64,000 nucleotides of DNA from Flexifilum sp963727545. Lineage in GTDB: Bacteria > Chloroflexota > Anaerolineae > Aggregatilineales > Phototrophicaceae. Positions 36,689 to 46,238 of this stretch are shown here, in pieces. The stretch covers positions 1-64,000 of the forward strand of contig CAVSGS010000010.1 of NCBI GenBank assembly GCA_963727545.1, given 5' to 3'. The notes beneath the pieces were generated by a model, which saw nothing but the letters and a program-made list of their open reading frames with translations, made no database searches and was not told where the DNA came from. A program made the translations under genes and the position numbers. Each line of letters starts with the position of its first letter. Within the stretch, counting starts at the first letter, position 1.

Positions 36689-37667
36689 ATGTCACTCACT
36701 GATCAACCAGTTCTCGTCACCGGCGCAACCGGCTTTCTCGGCGGTGCGCTGAGCACGCCGCCTCGCCGCCGATGGCGTAACCGTGCGCGCGCTGGCGCGT
36801 TCCCCGCAGAAAGCCGAGCCGCTGCTCGAACGCGGGATCGAGGTCGTCTACGGCGACCTGACCGACGCCGATTCACTCCGCCGCGCGGTCGCTGGCTGCC
36901 AGATCGTGTTTTCGGTCGGCGCGGCGATCAGCGGCAGCTACGAAGCGCAAGCCGCCGTCAACGTCGAGCGGCATCCGCAGCCTGCTCGACGCGGCTCAAG
37001 CCGCTGGCGTCACGCGCTTCGTCCACGTCAGCAGCATCTCGGCATACGGCTACAACGTGCGCGGCAGCGTGACCGAAGAATCGCCGCTCGCCCCCGGCGC
37101 TGATCCCTACGGATCACCAAAGCGGCGGGCGAAAAAGTCGTCCGCGCGGGCGAACTCGACTACGCTATCGTCCGCCCCGGCATGATCTACGGTCCCGGCG
37201 CGGTCAATTGGACCGGCGGTTTGTTCCGGGTCGCCAAGCTCAACCCGACGCCCTTCGTCGGCAATGGGCACGGCTCCGCCTTCCCGATCTACGTCGACGA
37301 CGTGGTTGATCTGCTCGTCACCGTCGCCGATCACCCGGCGGCATCGCGGCAGGTCTTCAACTGCACGCCCGATCCGGCTCCGACGTGGCGCGAATTTCTA
37401 GGGCGCTACTCGCAATTAGCCGGACACGAGCGCTGGCTGCCGATCCCGCCGCAGTTGCTCTACCCGTTCGGCTGGCTCGCCCTGCTGATCGCGCCGCGCT
37501 ACAGCATGCTCGGCGATGCGCTCGATCAACTGAGCTTCGTGCAGCGCCAAGTCACCTATAAGATGGATAAAGCCCGCGACCTGCTCGGCTGGCAGCCGCA
37601 GGTTGATCTCGACGACGGCATCGCTCGCTGCGCGCCTTGGCTGCGCGATCAAGGACTGCTGCCTTGA
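36689..37667 (+). pseudogene. NAD-dependent epimerase/dehydratase (3 frame breaks)
   Basis: An SDR-extended protein of about 325 residues in the joined reading. LVTGATGFLGG (NAD site) is in frame 2; VRALARSPQKAEPLL and later AIVRPGMIYGPG to the end are in frame 3. VHVSSISAYGY, the catalytic region, is in a different frame. Breaks are near 36757, 36968 and 37112; the last two cancel out. All conserved motifs survive, so sequence error is at least as likely as decay. The 3' end reaches 37667 and overlaps the methyltransferase start (TTGA). Confidence 0.7.
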
Positions 37668-38510
37668 TCGAACTCCGTCCGCTGATGATCGTCGCGCTGA
37701 TCATTTTGGCGCTGGTCGCGCTGGGCTGGTGGCTGCTGATCGAGACCGAGGGCGTTTACCTCGGTCGGCGGGTGGTCGTCTGGCTCTACGACCTCTACGC
37801 CGGACGCTACGACGGCATCAAGCAGTTCAGCAAGCAGTACGATCACCAATTTCTCGCTCAACCGCTGATGGAACAGATCGCACCGCTCCAGACGCCGCTG
37901 ATCCTCGACGTTGCCACCGGAACGGGACGGCTGCCGCTGGCGCTGCTGCGGCATCGCCAATTTCACGGGCGGGTGATCGGCGCTGACCTCAGCCGCAAGA
38001 TGCTGGCGCACGCCGCCGCCAAAATCGACGACCCGCGCGTCACGCCTGATCTGGACTCCGGCGGAGCACCTGCCCTTCCCCGACGACACCTTCGACGTCG
38101 TGACCTGCCTCGAAGCCATCGAGTTCATGATCCACCGCGAAGCCGTCCTGCGCGAACTGATCCGCGTGCTGCGTCCCGACGGTCTGCTGCTGATCACCAA
38201 TCGCATCAACACGCGCCTGATGCCCGGCAAAACGTGGAGCAACGAGCAGTTGCAAGCGCGTTTGGAAGCGCTGGGAATGCTCAAAGTCACGCCCGATTAC
38301 TGGCAGGTCGATTACAACCGTGTTTGGGCACACAAACCGGGCGCATCGCTGCCGACGCTGGCGCGACCGCTCGCCGAGGTGCTGCGCTGCCCCCACTGCG
38401 CTCAAGCGCTGCTGATCGAGGACAGCGACGGCTGGGCGTGCCCCCAATGCGGCTTTCAAGCCCCGGTCATGGCGGACGGCGTGATCGAGATCGGCATTCG
38501 GGCAAACTAG
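37664..38510 (+). CDS. Membrane-anchored SAM methyltransferase with zinc ribbon (one frameshift)
   Basis: A TTG start overlaps the epimerase stop. N-terminal membrane helix (LMIVALIILALVALGWWLL), SAM-binding LDVATGTGRLPLAL, and GRVIGADLSRKML. One extra C near 38045 breaks the frame; the second frame restores LPFPDDTFDVVTCLEAIEFM and ends with a Cys4 zinc ribbon, CPHC...CPQCG. The substrate is unknown; the pairing with an epimerase suggests lipid or cell-envelope modification. Confidence 0.75.
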
Positions 38511-38594
38511 CCAAATCATGCCCAGTCGCGTAACTTTCGCCCCTTGAACTGCGTATAGGGAAACAGCAAACACATTCCTAAAGGGGGAGATTTA

Positions 38595-40547
38595 ATGGTG
38601 AAATTTCGCAGCCTTTGGCTCGTCGTTGTCATCGCTTTGTTCGCCGTCGCTGTGACGCCGGTGCTCGCGCAGGACACTTACACCGCGCCAACTGGGCAGT
38701 TTTCAACCCAAATTCCCGCCGGGTGGAGCGACGAAAGCACTGCCGATTACGGCTTATTCACGAACGGCGACACGTCGGCTTACCTGCTGACCATCGAGGG
38801 TGCAGACGCGCAGGCAGGCATCGAGACGGCGATTCAAAGCGTGCTGCCGGACTTCGCCTCGGTCAAGGTCGCCAGCAACGACCTTCCCGCGCCGAACGGT
38901 CTCTGGACGCAGAACGTCTACGCCGAAGCATCGGGGACGCTGCAAGTCGCGCTGGCGCAAGTCAGTGACAGCAAGACCTACGTGATCCTCTTTCTTTTCC
39001 CCAGCCAGCAAACACTCGTCGCTCAACAAGAGGACGTGAACAGCATCCTCCTGAGCGCCGTCGTCGGCACACCGATTGATTTAAGCGCCCAGCAGCCTGC
39101 CGCGCTCGACGATGCGGCGTTGGCGGACATCAGCAACTACGTGAACGCGGCAATGACGGATTACGGGATCGTCGGCGCGGCGGTCGCCATCGTGCAGAAC
39201 GGCGAGGTGATCTATGCCGACGGTTTCGGCAAGCTCAGTCAAGACGACGAGACGCCAGTCGACGCGGAAACCCTGTTCATGATCGGATCGACCACCAAAT
39301 CGATGACGACCCTGATGACGGCGACGCTGGTCGATGACGGCATCGTCGCGTGGGATACGCCCGTGACCGACATCCTGCCGGACTTCACGCTGAGCGACAG
39401 CACGGCAACAGCGCAAATCGAATGGCGCGACCTCTTCAACATGACCAGTGGTCTCCCGCGCTTCGACATTCCGGTCTCGCTGCAAGCCTACACGCCCGTC
39501 GGCGTCGAGCAGGAGATCGCGGACATCCCGCTGGCAGCGCAGCCGGGACAGACATTCCATTACAGCAACTTCATGGTCGCGCTCGGCGGTTACGCCGATG
39601 CCGTCGCCGCCGGATCATCACTCAACGACGCCGCCAGCGCTTACGCCGATCTGATGCAGCAGCGTGTCTTCGATCCGATTGACATGTCCAGCACGACGCT
39701 CAGCCTCGCCACGGTACTCGCCAACTCCAACCACGCCCTGCCTTACAGTGGAGACCCGACAACAAACCAGATCATCGCCGTCCCCATCGAACTGGAGCGC
39801 GCCCTCATCGGCATTGCACCGGCAGGTGCGGTCTGGTCGAATGCGCAGGACATGGCGAAGTATATGATCACGCAGATCAACCGGGGGATCGCGCCTGACG
39901 GCGAGCGCGTCGTCTCCGAAGCGAATCTTCTGGAGACGTGGAAGCCCGAAATCGCCATGCCCGACGGCAACCAGTACGGCATGGGCTGGATGATCGCCAG
40001 CTATCACGGTCAGCGGCTGATCATGCATGGCGGCAATACGGCGGGCTTCACGACGGACTTCGCCTTCCTGCCCGACGCCAATCTAGGCGTGCTGGTGCTG
40101 AGCAACGCCGCGCTCGCCAACAATTTCGACGCGAGCGTGCGTGAGTACGTCTTCGAGACCGCTTTCGGGCTGGATCACACAGCGGATGCTTACTACGCCG
40201 CTGCCGAGCAGACTTTGAAGACAGCGGTTCATCAGGTGCTGGCGCAGATCCACTACAGCGATACACCCGTCGATCCGCAGGCAGTTGCCGACTATCTCGG
40301 CAGCTACCAGCGCGGCGTCGAAATTCAGCTTGACGACGCGGGTCAGCTGGTCATCAAGACCATCTATATCGACATTCCTCTGTTGCCGACGGATGATCCG
40401 AAGCGCTTCGTCAGCGCCGGAGTGATGGCGGGCACAGGCGTTACCTTCAACCAAGATGCTTCCGGCAACGTGAGCGCGACGCTCGATTCGCTGCTGGGGG
40501 CGATCACGGGTGAACTGCAGTCGCTGACGCTGGCGAAGGTCGACTAG
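38595..40547 (+). CDS. Secreted class C beta-lactamase-type serine hydrolase
   Basis: A 650-residue exported protein. Signal peptide ends near LAQ (residue ~26). Residues ~28-150 form an N-terminal domain, PsbP-like in feel but not confidently identified. The S12 hydrolase follows: S232-x-x-K235 (STTKS), Y323-S-N325, and HGG near residue 478. It is the exported counterpart of the cytoplasmic protein at 10394. The ATG follows a strong GGGGGAG. The likely target is cell-wall peptide or a small ester. Confidence 0.85.
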   Translation: MVKFRSLWLVVVIALFAVAVTPVLAQDTYTAPTGQFSTQIPAGWSDESTADYGLFTNGDTSAYLLTIEGADAQAGIETAIQSVLPDFASVKVASNDLPAPNGLWTQNVYAEASGTLQVALAQVSDSKTYVILFLFPSQQTLVAQQEDVNSILLSAVVGTPIDLSAQQPAALDDAALADISNYVNAAMTDYGIVGAAVAIVQNGEVIYADGFGKLSQDDETPVDAETLFMIGSTTKSMTTLMTATLVDDGIVAWDTPVTDILPDFTLSDSTATAQIEWRDLFNMTSGLPRFDIPVSLQAYTPVGVEQEIADIPLAAQPGQTFHYSNFMVALGGYADAVAAGSSLNDAASAYADLMQQRVFDPIDMSSTTLSLATVLANSNHALPYSGDPTTNQIIAVPIELERALIGIAPAGAVWSNAQDMAKYMITQINRGIAPDGERVVSEANLLETWKPEIAMPDGNQYGMGWMIASYHGQRLIMHGGNTAGFTTDFAFLPDANLGVLVLSNAALANNFDASVREYVFETAFGLDHTADAYYAAAEQTLKTAVHQVLAQIHYSDTPVDPQAVADYLGSYQRGVEIQLDDAGQLVIKTIYIDIPLLPTDDPKRFVSAGVMAGTGVTFNQDASGNVSATLDSLLGAITGELQSLTLAKVD

Positions 40548-40565
40548 CCCACTTTTCACAGGTCG

Positions 40566-40595
40566 GGTCGGGGCGCGGTGTACTGCGTCCCGACC
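40566..40595. repeat. GGTCGGGGCGC palindrome (related to family 1)
   Basis: Inverted repeat arms GGTCGGGGCGC and TGCGTCCCGACC, just after the serine hydrolase stop. Divergent member of family 1; may terminate transcription. Confidence 0.45.
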
Positions 40596-40630
40596 AGTCC
40601 CCTCGTTCACCACCCCGCCATACCTGACGC

Positions 40631-40659
40631 TTGCGAACCTTCACAAACGCGAATAGAAT
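40631..40659 (+). promoter_or_regulatory. Sigma70 promoter of argS
   Basis: TTGCGA, 17 bases, TAGAAT; the -10 ends 55 bases before the TTG start of argS. Spacing is ideal. Confidence 0.55.
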
Positions 40660-40713
40660 GCGGCACAATACAACCGTCGTTTTGTTCCAGAACTAGGTGA
40701 AGGAAGTTCCATT

Positions 40714-42429
40714 TTGAAGCTGCTCCCCCATGCCCTCGCGCAAGCCGTCGCGCAGGCGATCGCCGCTGCCCAAGCCAACGGCGACCTGCCCGCCTTTGAT
40801 CTACCTGACATTGACATTCGCCCGCCCAAACGCGCCGATCAAGGCGATTACGCCGCCGCTATCGCTATGCAGTTGGCGAAACCCGCTCAACTCAACCCGT
40901 TCTTCATCGCGACGCAGATCAACAATCACTTCGTCAAACCCGATTTCATCGGCGCGGTCGAGGTCGTCCATCCCGGTTTCATCAACTTCCGGCTCGATGA
41001 GGCATGGCTCAAGCAGCAGACTGATGTGATCGTCGCCGAAGGCGAGCAGCTTGCCGCGCTGGATGTCGGCACCGGCAAGACGGCGCAGGTCGAGTTCGTC
41101 AGCGCCAACCCGACCGGACCGATCACCATCGGGCGCAGTCGCGGCGGCATGATCGGCGACACGATGGCGCGTCTGCTCGAAGCGGCGGGCTATGAAGTCG
41201 AGCGCGAGTATTATTTCAACAACGCCGGTAATCAGATGCGCAATCTCGGCAACAGCCTCAAGCTGCGCTATCTCGAAGCCCTCGGTCGCCCGGTGCAAAT
41301 TCCCGGTGAGGACGACAAGCAGTTCTATCACGGTGACTATCTGGTCGATTTTGCGCAGGAACTGGTTCAAGAACGCGGCGACTCGCTGGTCGATGCCGAC
41401 TGGCAGCCGTTCAAGGAATTTGCCGAAGCCAAGATGTTCGAGTGGATCAAAGCCAGCCTCGCCCGCGTGAGTATTCATCACGACGTCTTCTTCAACGAGA
41501 ACAGCCTCTACGAGAGCGGCGCGATCTGGAAGGTGCTCGAAGCGCTCGACCAGCACGGCTATACCTACAAAGCCGCCGTCCGTGAGGACGCCGCTCCTGA
41601 AGAAAAGGAAGAAACGGGCGGTAAAGGTGAAGCCGTTTGGTTTCGAAGCACCGCTTTTGGCGACGCCAAAGATCGCGTGCTGATCAAAAGCACCGGAGAG
41701 CCAACCTATACCCTGCCGGACATTGCCTACCACATTGACAAAATCAATCGTGGTTTTGATGTGATGGTCAACGTGTTGGGGTCGGATCATCTGGTTGAAG
41801 CACGAGTCGTCAAGTACGGTCTTACGGCACTCGACTACGACATCTCGAAGATTCACGTCATCCACAACCAGATGGTGCGGGCAGTGCGCAATGGCGTCGA
41901 AGTCAAAATGAGCACGCGACGCGGCGTCTACGACACGCTCGACGCCTTGATCGACGAAACCAGCGCCGATGCCGTCCGTTACCTGATGCTGGCACGCAGT
42001 GCCGACTCGCAGATGAACTTCGACCTCGACCTCGCCGTCAAGCAGAGCAACGAGAACCCGGTTTACTACATCCAGTACGCCTACGTCCGCTGCGCCGGGA
42101 TCTTCCGTGAGGCGGCAGCGCGCGGCGTCAGCGATGACGGCGCTGACCTGACCTTGCTCGGCGAATCGGAACTCAGTTTCCTGCGCAAGGTGCTCGAATT
42201 GAGCGAGATCATCGAGACGTCGGTGCGCAACTTCGAGCCGCACCGCATTGCCTTCTATGCACTCGAATTGGCGAACGCCTTCCACCCGATTTTCGACAAC
42301 GTGCGCGTCCTGCACACCGACGTGCCGCCCGACGTCGCCAAAGCCCGCCTGCGCTTCTTCCACGCGGCGCAGGTCGCCTTCAAGCGCGTGCTTGACCTGA
42401 TGGGCATGTCCGCGCCCGAAGTGATGTAG
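40714..42429 (+). CDS. argS: Arginyl-tRNA synthetase
   Basis: A 571-residue class I synthetase that charges tRNA-Arg. N-terminal tRNA-recognition domain (residues 1-115), catalytic core from SANPTGP near residue 130, REYYFNNAGNQM, and a C-terminal alpha-helical anticodon-binding domain. The HIGH-motif region reads TIGR and the KMSKS counterpart reads KMSTR. The TTG start is supported by GAAGGAAG and the upstream promoter. Length is normal. The HIGH change is discussed under findings. Confidence 0.93.
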   Translation: MKLLPHALAQAVAQAIAAAQANGDLPAFDLPDIDIRPPKRADQGDYAAAIAMQLAKPAQLNPFFIATQINNHFVKPDFIGAVEVVHPGFINFRLDEAWLKQQTDVIVAEGEQLAALDVGTGKTAQVEFVSANPTGPITIGRSRGGMIGDTMARLLEAAGYEVEREYYFNNAGNQMRNLGNSLKLRYLEALGRPVQIPGEDDKQFYHGDYLVDFAQELVQERGDSLVDADWQPFKEFAEAKMFEWIKASLARVSIHHDVFFNENSLYESGAIWKVLEALDQHGYTYKAAVREDAAPEEKEETGGKGEAVWFRSTAFGDAKDRVLIKSTGEPTYTLPDIAYHIDKINRGFDVMVNVLGSDHLVEARVVKYGLTALDYDISKIHVIHNQMVRAVRNGVEVKMSTRRGVYDTLDALIDETSADAVRYLMLARSADSQMNFDLDLAVKQSNENPVYYIQYAYVRCAGIFREAAARGVSDDGADLTLLGESELSFLRKVLELSEIIETSVRNFEPHRIAFYALELANAFHPIFDNVRVLHTDVPPDVAKARLRFFHAAQVAFKRVLDLMGMSAPEVM

Positions 42430-42452
42430 GCAACACCAAACGTAGATCGTTT

Positions 42453-42481
42453 GTAGGGGCGGGTTTAAAACCCGCCCCTAC
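42453..42481. repeat. GTAGGGGCGGGTTT palindrome (family 1 copy)
   Basis: Perfect 29-bp inverted repeat with 14-bp arms around one base, between argS and dcd. It may terminate argS transcription. Confidence 0.7.
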
Positions 42482-42506
42482 GCTGCAACCAACCACAGGG
42501 GGATAC

Positions 42507-43061
42507 ATGGGTCTCAAACCGGATCACTGGATTCGCAAGATGGCGCTCGAACAGCGAATGATCGAGCCGTTCTCCGATACGCTCAAGCGCGACGGCGTGA
42601 TTTCTTACGGCTTGTCGTCCTACGGCTACGATCTGCGCGTCGCCAACGAATTCAAGATTTTCACCAACGTCTACTCCGCCGTCGTCGATCCCAAGAATTT
42701 CGCCGCCAACTCGTTCGTCGATGTCATGACCGACATCGCCATCATCCCACCCAATTCGTTCGCCCTCGCCCGCTCGATTGAGTATTTCCGCGTGCCGCGC
42801 GGCGTGCTCTGCATCTGCCTCGGTAAATCGACTTACGCTCGCGCCGGGATCGTCGTCAATGTCACCCCCTTCGAGCCGATGTGGGAAGGCAACGTCACCA
42901 TCGAGATCAGCAACACGACTCCCCTGCCCGCCAAGATTTACGCCAACGAAGGCATCGCGCAGGTCTTGTTCCTCGAAGCGGATGAGGAATGCGAAATCTC
43001 CTACGCCGAGCGCAAAGGCAAGTATCAGGGACAGGTTGGCGTCACTCCACCGAGATTGTGA
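42507..43061 (+). CDS. dcd: dCTP deaminase
   Basis: A 184-residue enzyme of normal length that deaminates dCTP to dUTP for dTTP synthesis. Conserved segments are SYGLSSYGYDLRV, FALARSIEYFRVPR, GKSTYARAGIVVNVTPFEPMWEG (split), and the late AQVLFLEADE. The ATG follows GGGGGATAC. The next gene starts 13 bases after the stop, so they may be co-transcribed. Confidence 0.94.
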   Translation: MGLKPDHWIRKMALEQRMIEPFSDTLKRDGVISYGLSSYGYDLRVANEFKIFTNVYSAVVDPKNFAANSFVDVMTDIAIIPPNSFALARSIEYFRVPRGVLCICLGKSTYARAGIVVNVTPFEPMWEGNVTIEISNTTPLPAKIYANEGIAQVLFLEADEECEISYAERKGKYQGQVGVTPPRL

Positions 43062-43073
43062 TCATATACGGGC

Positions 43074-43754
43074 ATGGCAAAACCTGAAGCACGGGAATGC
43101 GCACGCGAACTACGCGCTGAAGGGATGTCGGTCAAAGACATCGCCAAGCAGCTTGGCGTCGCCAAAAGCTCAGTCAGTGTATGGGTGCGCGACATCGAAC
43201 TGAGCGCCGACCAAGCTGCCGCGCTCCGCGACAAATATCATCATTACGATGCCAAGATCAAGGGGAGTCAGGCAAATTACCAGAAGGGGCTGGAGCGCCG
43301 GATCGCCTACCAGCAGGAAGGGCGCGCTCAAGCCCGCGCAGGCGATCCCCTGCACCTTACTGGCTGTATGCTCTACTGGGCGGAAGGCACAAAAAACCGC
43401 ACCGCACTCAAATTCGTGAATTCTGATCCCGGAATGATGCGTGTTTTCGTTAGGTTTCTGCGCCAAAGTCTACTCGTGCCGGGTGAGAAGATATTTGTCT
43501 ACATCAACTGCTATACAGATAACGGTGTATTGCTGGAGGAAATCGAAACTTTCTGGCTTGATCAACTCGAGCTTCCCCAAACGAGCTTACATCCTACCCG
43601 TGTGAATGATCAGCCGAAAAGCAGCAACCAACAGGGTAGAAAACTGATTTACGGCGTCTGTACGCTTTCAGTTTACAGTACACGTCTTGTTCAGCATGTC
43701 TTCGGCGCGATTCAAGAATACTCGGGCGTTGATAAACCGGAGTGGCTGTTATAG
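43074..43754 (+). CDS. HTH protein with possible LAGLIDADG-like core
   Basis: A 226-residue protein. Residues ~10-42 form a helix-turn-helix (KDIAKQLGVAKSSVSVWVRDIEL). The core has GCMLYWAEGTKN and KFVNSDPGMMRVFVRFLRQSL, which I associate with small, unnamed LAGLIDADG-like proteins; this is memory-based. The rest ends LVQHVFGAIQEYSG. Function is not assigned. It sits between dcd and tRNA-Val. Confidence 0.55.
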   Translation: MAKPEARECARELRAEGMSVKDIAKQLGVAKSSVSVWVRDIELSADQAAALRDKYHHYDAKIKGSQANYQKGLERRIAYQQEGRAQARAGDPLHLTGCMLYWAEGTKNRTALKFVNSDPGMMRVFVRFLRQSLLVPGEKIFVYINCYTDNGVLLEEIETFWLDQLELPQTSLHPTRVNDQPKSSNQQGRKLIYGVCTLSVYSTRLVQHVFGAIQEYSGVDKPEWLL

Positions 43755-43769
43755 AATTCATGATGTTAT

Positions 43770-43842
43770 GGGCATGTAGCTCAATTGGCAGAGCACTTGA
43801 CTTACATTCAAGGGGTTCCGGGTCCGAGTCCTGGCATGCCCA
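43770..43842 (+). tRNA. tRNA-Val (anticodon TAC)
   Basis: A 73-nt cloverleaf: acceptor arms GGGCATG and CATGCCC with discriminator A, anticodon stem CTTGA/TCAAG enclosing CTTACAT (anticodon TAC). The T-loop reads TCCGAGT, one base off the usual TTCRANT. CCA is not encoded. A terminator follows. Confidence 0.9.
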
Positions 43843-43847
43843 CAGAA

Positions 43848-43879
43848 ACGCCCGCGCAGGGTCTGCTGCGGGTGTTTTT
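43848..43879 (+). terminator. Rho-independent terminator of tRNA-Val
   Basis: An 8-bp stem (43848-43855 with 43868-43875, one G-T pair) followed by a run of five Ts. Confidence 0.75.
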
Positions 43880-44020
43880 GTTACCTTTCTCTCGCCAGAT
43901 GCTAAGCAGCCTCGCTTGCTGTATAATTTAGGTTTGCGGAAACGTCCTACTTCATGTTTTAATAACAGGTAGTTTGGATCGTGTTTAAAATCCGTAATCC
44001 TGTCTTTTCGGGAAATAATT

Positions 44021-44731
44021 ATGTTGACGCGGAACGAGCAAAGTCGCCTTATCCTCATCGTCGAAGACGACAGCGATACTGCTGAACTCGTGACAGCGCT
44101 TCTCCAAACCTCTGGCTACAGCGCCGTGGTCGCGGACACCGGTGAAGTCGCCATGACGGAAATCGCGCAAGGTCAGCCCGATCTCGTCTTGCTGGACATG
44201 AACCTCCCGGACATGAATGGTCTCGACCTGCTCAAGCAGGTGCGTGCCAGCTCTCTGCTGCCGATGATCGTCGTCAGCGGCGTAACCCAAGACCACAGCA
44301 AGGTGATCGCATTGGAAAACGGCGCTGATGACTATGTCGTCAAGCCGTTCTCGTCCGAAGAACTCGTCGCCCGCATTCATGCCCTGCTGCGCCGCGTCGA
44401 AGAGTGGACACCGGCAGCAGAGACGAAGCTGCTGGTGCGCCATCTCGAACTCGACATGTCGCGGCGGCAGGCATCGATCCACAGTCGCAAGCTCCATCTC
44501 ACGCCGGTCGAGTACGGCATTCTCGTCACCTTGATGCGCAACGCCGGTACGGTGATCGCGCACGACGAGCTGCTGCGCACCGTCTGGGGCGAGCAGTACG
44601 AGGGCGATTACTCCGTCCTGCGCGTAAATATCTCGCGGCTGCGCCAAAAACTCGAAGACAACCCGCGCTACCCTTCCTACATCGTCACCGCGCCGGGACA
44701 GGGTTACTACATGCCGACCCGCCATCCGTGA
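44021..44731 (+). CDS. OmpR-family response regulator
   Basis: A 236-residue two-domain regulator. Receiver domain: acid pocket ED-D, LLDMNLP phospho-site, VVSG, and VVKPF. A winged-helix DNA-binding domain follows (LHLTPVEYGILVTLM, VWGEQYEGDYSVLRVNISRLRQKLE). No kinase is adjacent; a partner may be elsewhere. A TATAAT lies at 43922-43927, about 95 bases upstream, with no clear -35. Confidence 0.92.
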   Translation: MLTRNEQSRLILIVEDDSDTAELVTALLQTSGYSAVVADTGEVAMTEIAQGQPDLVLLDMNLPDMNGLDLLKQVRASSLLPMIVVSGVTQDHSKVIALENGADDYVVKPFSSEELVARIHALLRRVEEWTPAAETKLLVRHLELDMSRRQASIHSRKLHLTPVEYGILVTLMRNAGTVIAHDELLRTVWGEQYEGDYSVLRVNISRLRQKLEDNPRYPSYIVTAPGQGYYMPTRHP

Positions 44732-44796
44732 TCATGACGCCATAGCTGGTCGGTACATTTTGTGTTACCCTACGGCACTAGTAGGTTGAGAAAGCG

Positions 44797-45450
44797 ATGC
44801 GTCTCCGAATATTCCTCATGCTCTTGGGTGCTGTGCTGGTCGTGGCAACCTTTACCTTCCCGCTGTGGCAGCCTTACGTGCAGTCTCAAGCCGTGCCACA
44901 AGCTGAAGCCTTTCCGGGACTGGCGCAAAATCTCCAGAGTGATTTTGTCAGCCTGCCACCGGAGCAGCAGCGCGCCTATCGCGCCTACGCTGAGCAGGAT
45001 CGCGCGAACGCCGTGCAAATGGTCACAGCAGCGCTCTCGCCGCGCAGTCCGCTGCCCGACGACGATCAAGCGATGCCGGAGATGAATTCACCGGTCACGA
45101 TCGGCAGCGGCACTTTCCAGCAGATCGACGCAGTGCGCCGCGCTCAGGGGACCGTGAACATCTATCAAGGTTCGGACAATGCCCTGCTGATGCGCTTTGA
45201 AGATTTCAATATGCCCAACGGTCCCGACCTCAACGTCTATCTATCCGCCGCCCAAGACCCGAAAACCTTCGCGGATATGACGGTCGGCGATCTCGAACCG
45301 CTCGAGATCGATCCACTCAAGACCAACGTCGGCAATCAGAATTACGAGTTGCCCAACGGTACTGACTTGCAGCAGTATCACAGCGTTGTCATTTACAGTT
45401 CGTCGCTCGACCTCGTGTACAGTGATGCGCCGTTGTTCTTGCGCCAGTAG
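44797..45450 (+). CDS. Membrane-anchored DM13-domain protein
   Basis: A 217-residue protein with an N-terminal membrane helix (LMLLGAVLVVATFTFPLW), a Gln/Pro-rich linker, and a C-terminal DM13-like domain (about 105-215): GTFQQIDAVRRAQGTVNIYQ, GPDLNVYLSAA, QQYHSVVIYSSSLDLVYSDAPL in parts. DM13 is proposed to act in electron transfer, but the usual Cys is not obvious here. It is followed closely by a methyltransferase gene. Confidence 0.7.
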   Translation: MRLRIFLMLLGAVLVVATFTFPLWQPYVQSQAVPQAEAFPGLAQNLQSDFVSLPPEQQRAYRAYAEQDRANAVQMVTAALSPRSPLPDDDQAMPEMNSPVTIGSGTFQQIDAVRRAQGTVNIYQGSDNALLMRFEDFNMPNGPDLNVYLSAAQDPKTFADMTVGDLEPLEIDPLKTNVGNQNYELPNGTDLQQYHSVVIYSSSLDLVYSDAPLFLRQ

Positions 45451-45457
45451 AGAGGAT

Positions 45458-46234
45458 ATGTCCGTGAGCGACGATTATGCTGTGCTTGCGCCGTTGTACG
45501 AACCGTTGGGCATGGCAACCTTCGCCGAAGTCCTGACGTCACATCTGATCGACTACGCCCAGTCGCACGACTGGATCGGGCGGCGCGTCGTCGATCTCGG
45601 CTGTGGTACGGGCATCAGTGTTCGCTGGCTCGCCAATCATGGCTATAACGTCACCGGCATCGACCTTTCGTCGTCGATGCTCAAGCTCGCCGAACAGTTG
45701 ATCAACGACAGCGGCAGCGGCATCGCCTATCAGCTCTTTGAGGGCGATATTCGCGCCCTCGCCGACCTCCACGACATCGATCTGGTACTTGCGCTCGACG
45801 TGCTCAACGAATTGAACAGCCTGCGCGACCTCGAAGCTGTCTTTTCGGCGCTGGCTCGGCTGCTCGCCCCGGATAAGCTGTTCATCTTCGACCTACACAC
45901 CATTTCCGGGCTGGCAGCGGTCAACGAAGCCAGCACCAGCATCGCTGAAGCCGAAGATTTCACGGTCTTCGTCGCCCGCCAGTTCGACTACGAGCGCCAA
46001 GCTGCGACCGACAGCTATACCATCTTCCGGCGCATCGATTCGAATTGGCAGCGCTATCATACGCAACGCACGCTGCGCGGGTTTCCGGTTCAGGTCGTTA
46101 TTGCCTTGCTTCAACGCGCGGGTTTCGGCATAATGTCGCTGACCAACGCACGCCTCGAACCGCTCAACCCTGCCGAAGTCGACGAGCCGCGCGTGATCCT
46201 TTTCGCCCGCCGCGTCGGTTCAGAATCGGAATAA
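45458..46234 (+). CDS. Class I SAM-dependent methyltransferase
   Basis: A 258-residue cytoplasmic methyltransferase with motif I VVDLGCGTGIS, motif II VTGIDLSSSML and DLVLALDVLNEL. The ATG at 45458 is supported by AGAGGA; the in-frame upstream extension is not. It is the second gene of a run of four genes spaced 4-8 bases apart or overlapping. Substrate not inferred. Confidence 0.82.
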   Translation: MSVSDDYAVLAPLYEPLGMATFAEVLTSHLIDYAQSHDWIGRRVVDLGCGTGISVRWLANHGYNVTGIDLSSSMLKLAEQLINDSGSGIAYQLFEGDIRALADLHDIDLVLALDVLNELNSLRDLEAVFSALARLLAPDKLFIFDLHTISGLAAVNEASTSIAEAEDFTVFVARQFDYERQAATDSYTIFRRIDSNWQRYHTQRTLRGFPVQVVIALLQRAGFGIMSLTNARLEPLNPAEVDEPRVILFARRVGSESE

Positions 46235-46238
46235 TCCT

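Noticed and set aside
40801..42363. 520-residue minus-strand frame in argS
   Set aside because: Shadow of argS.
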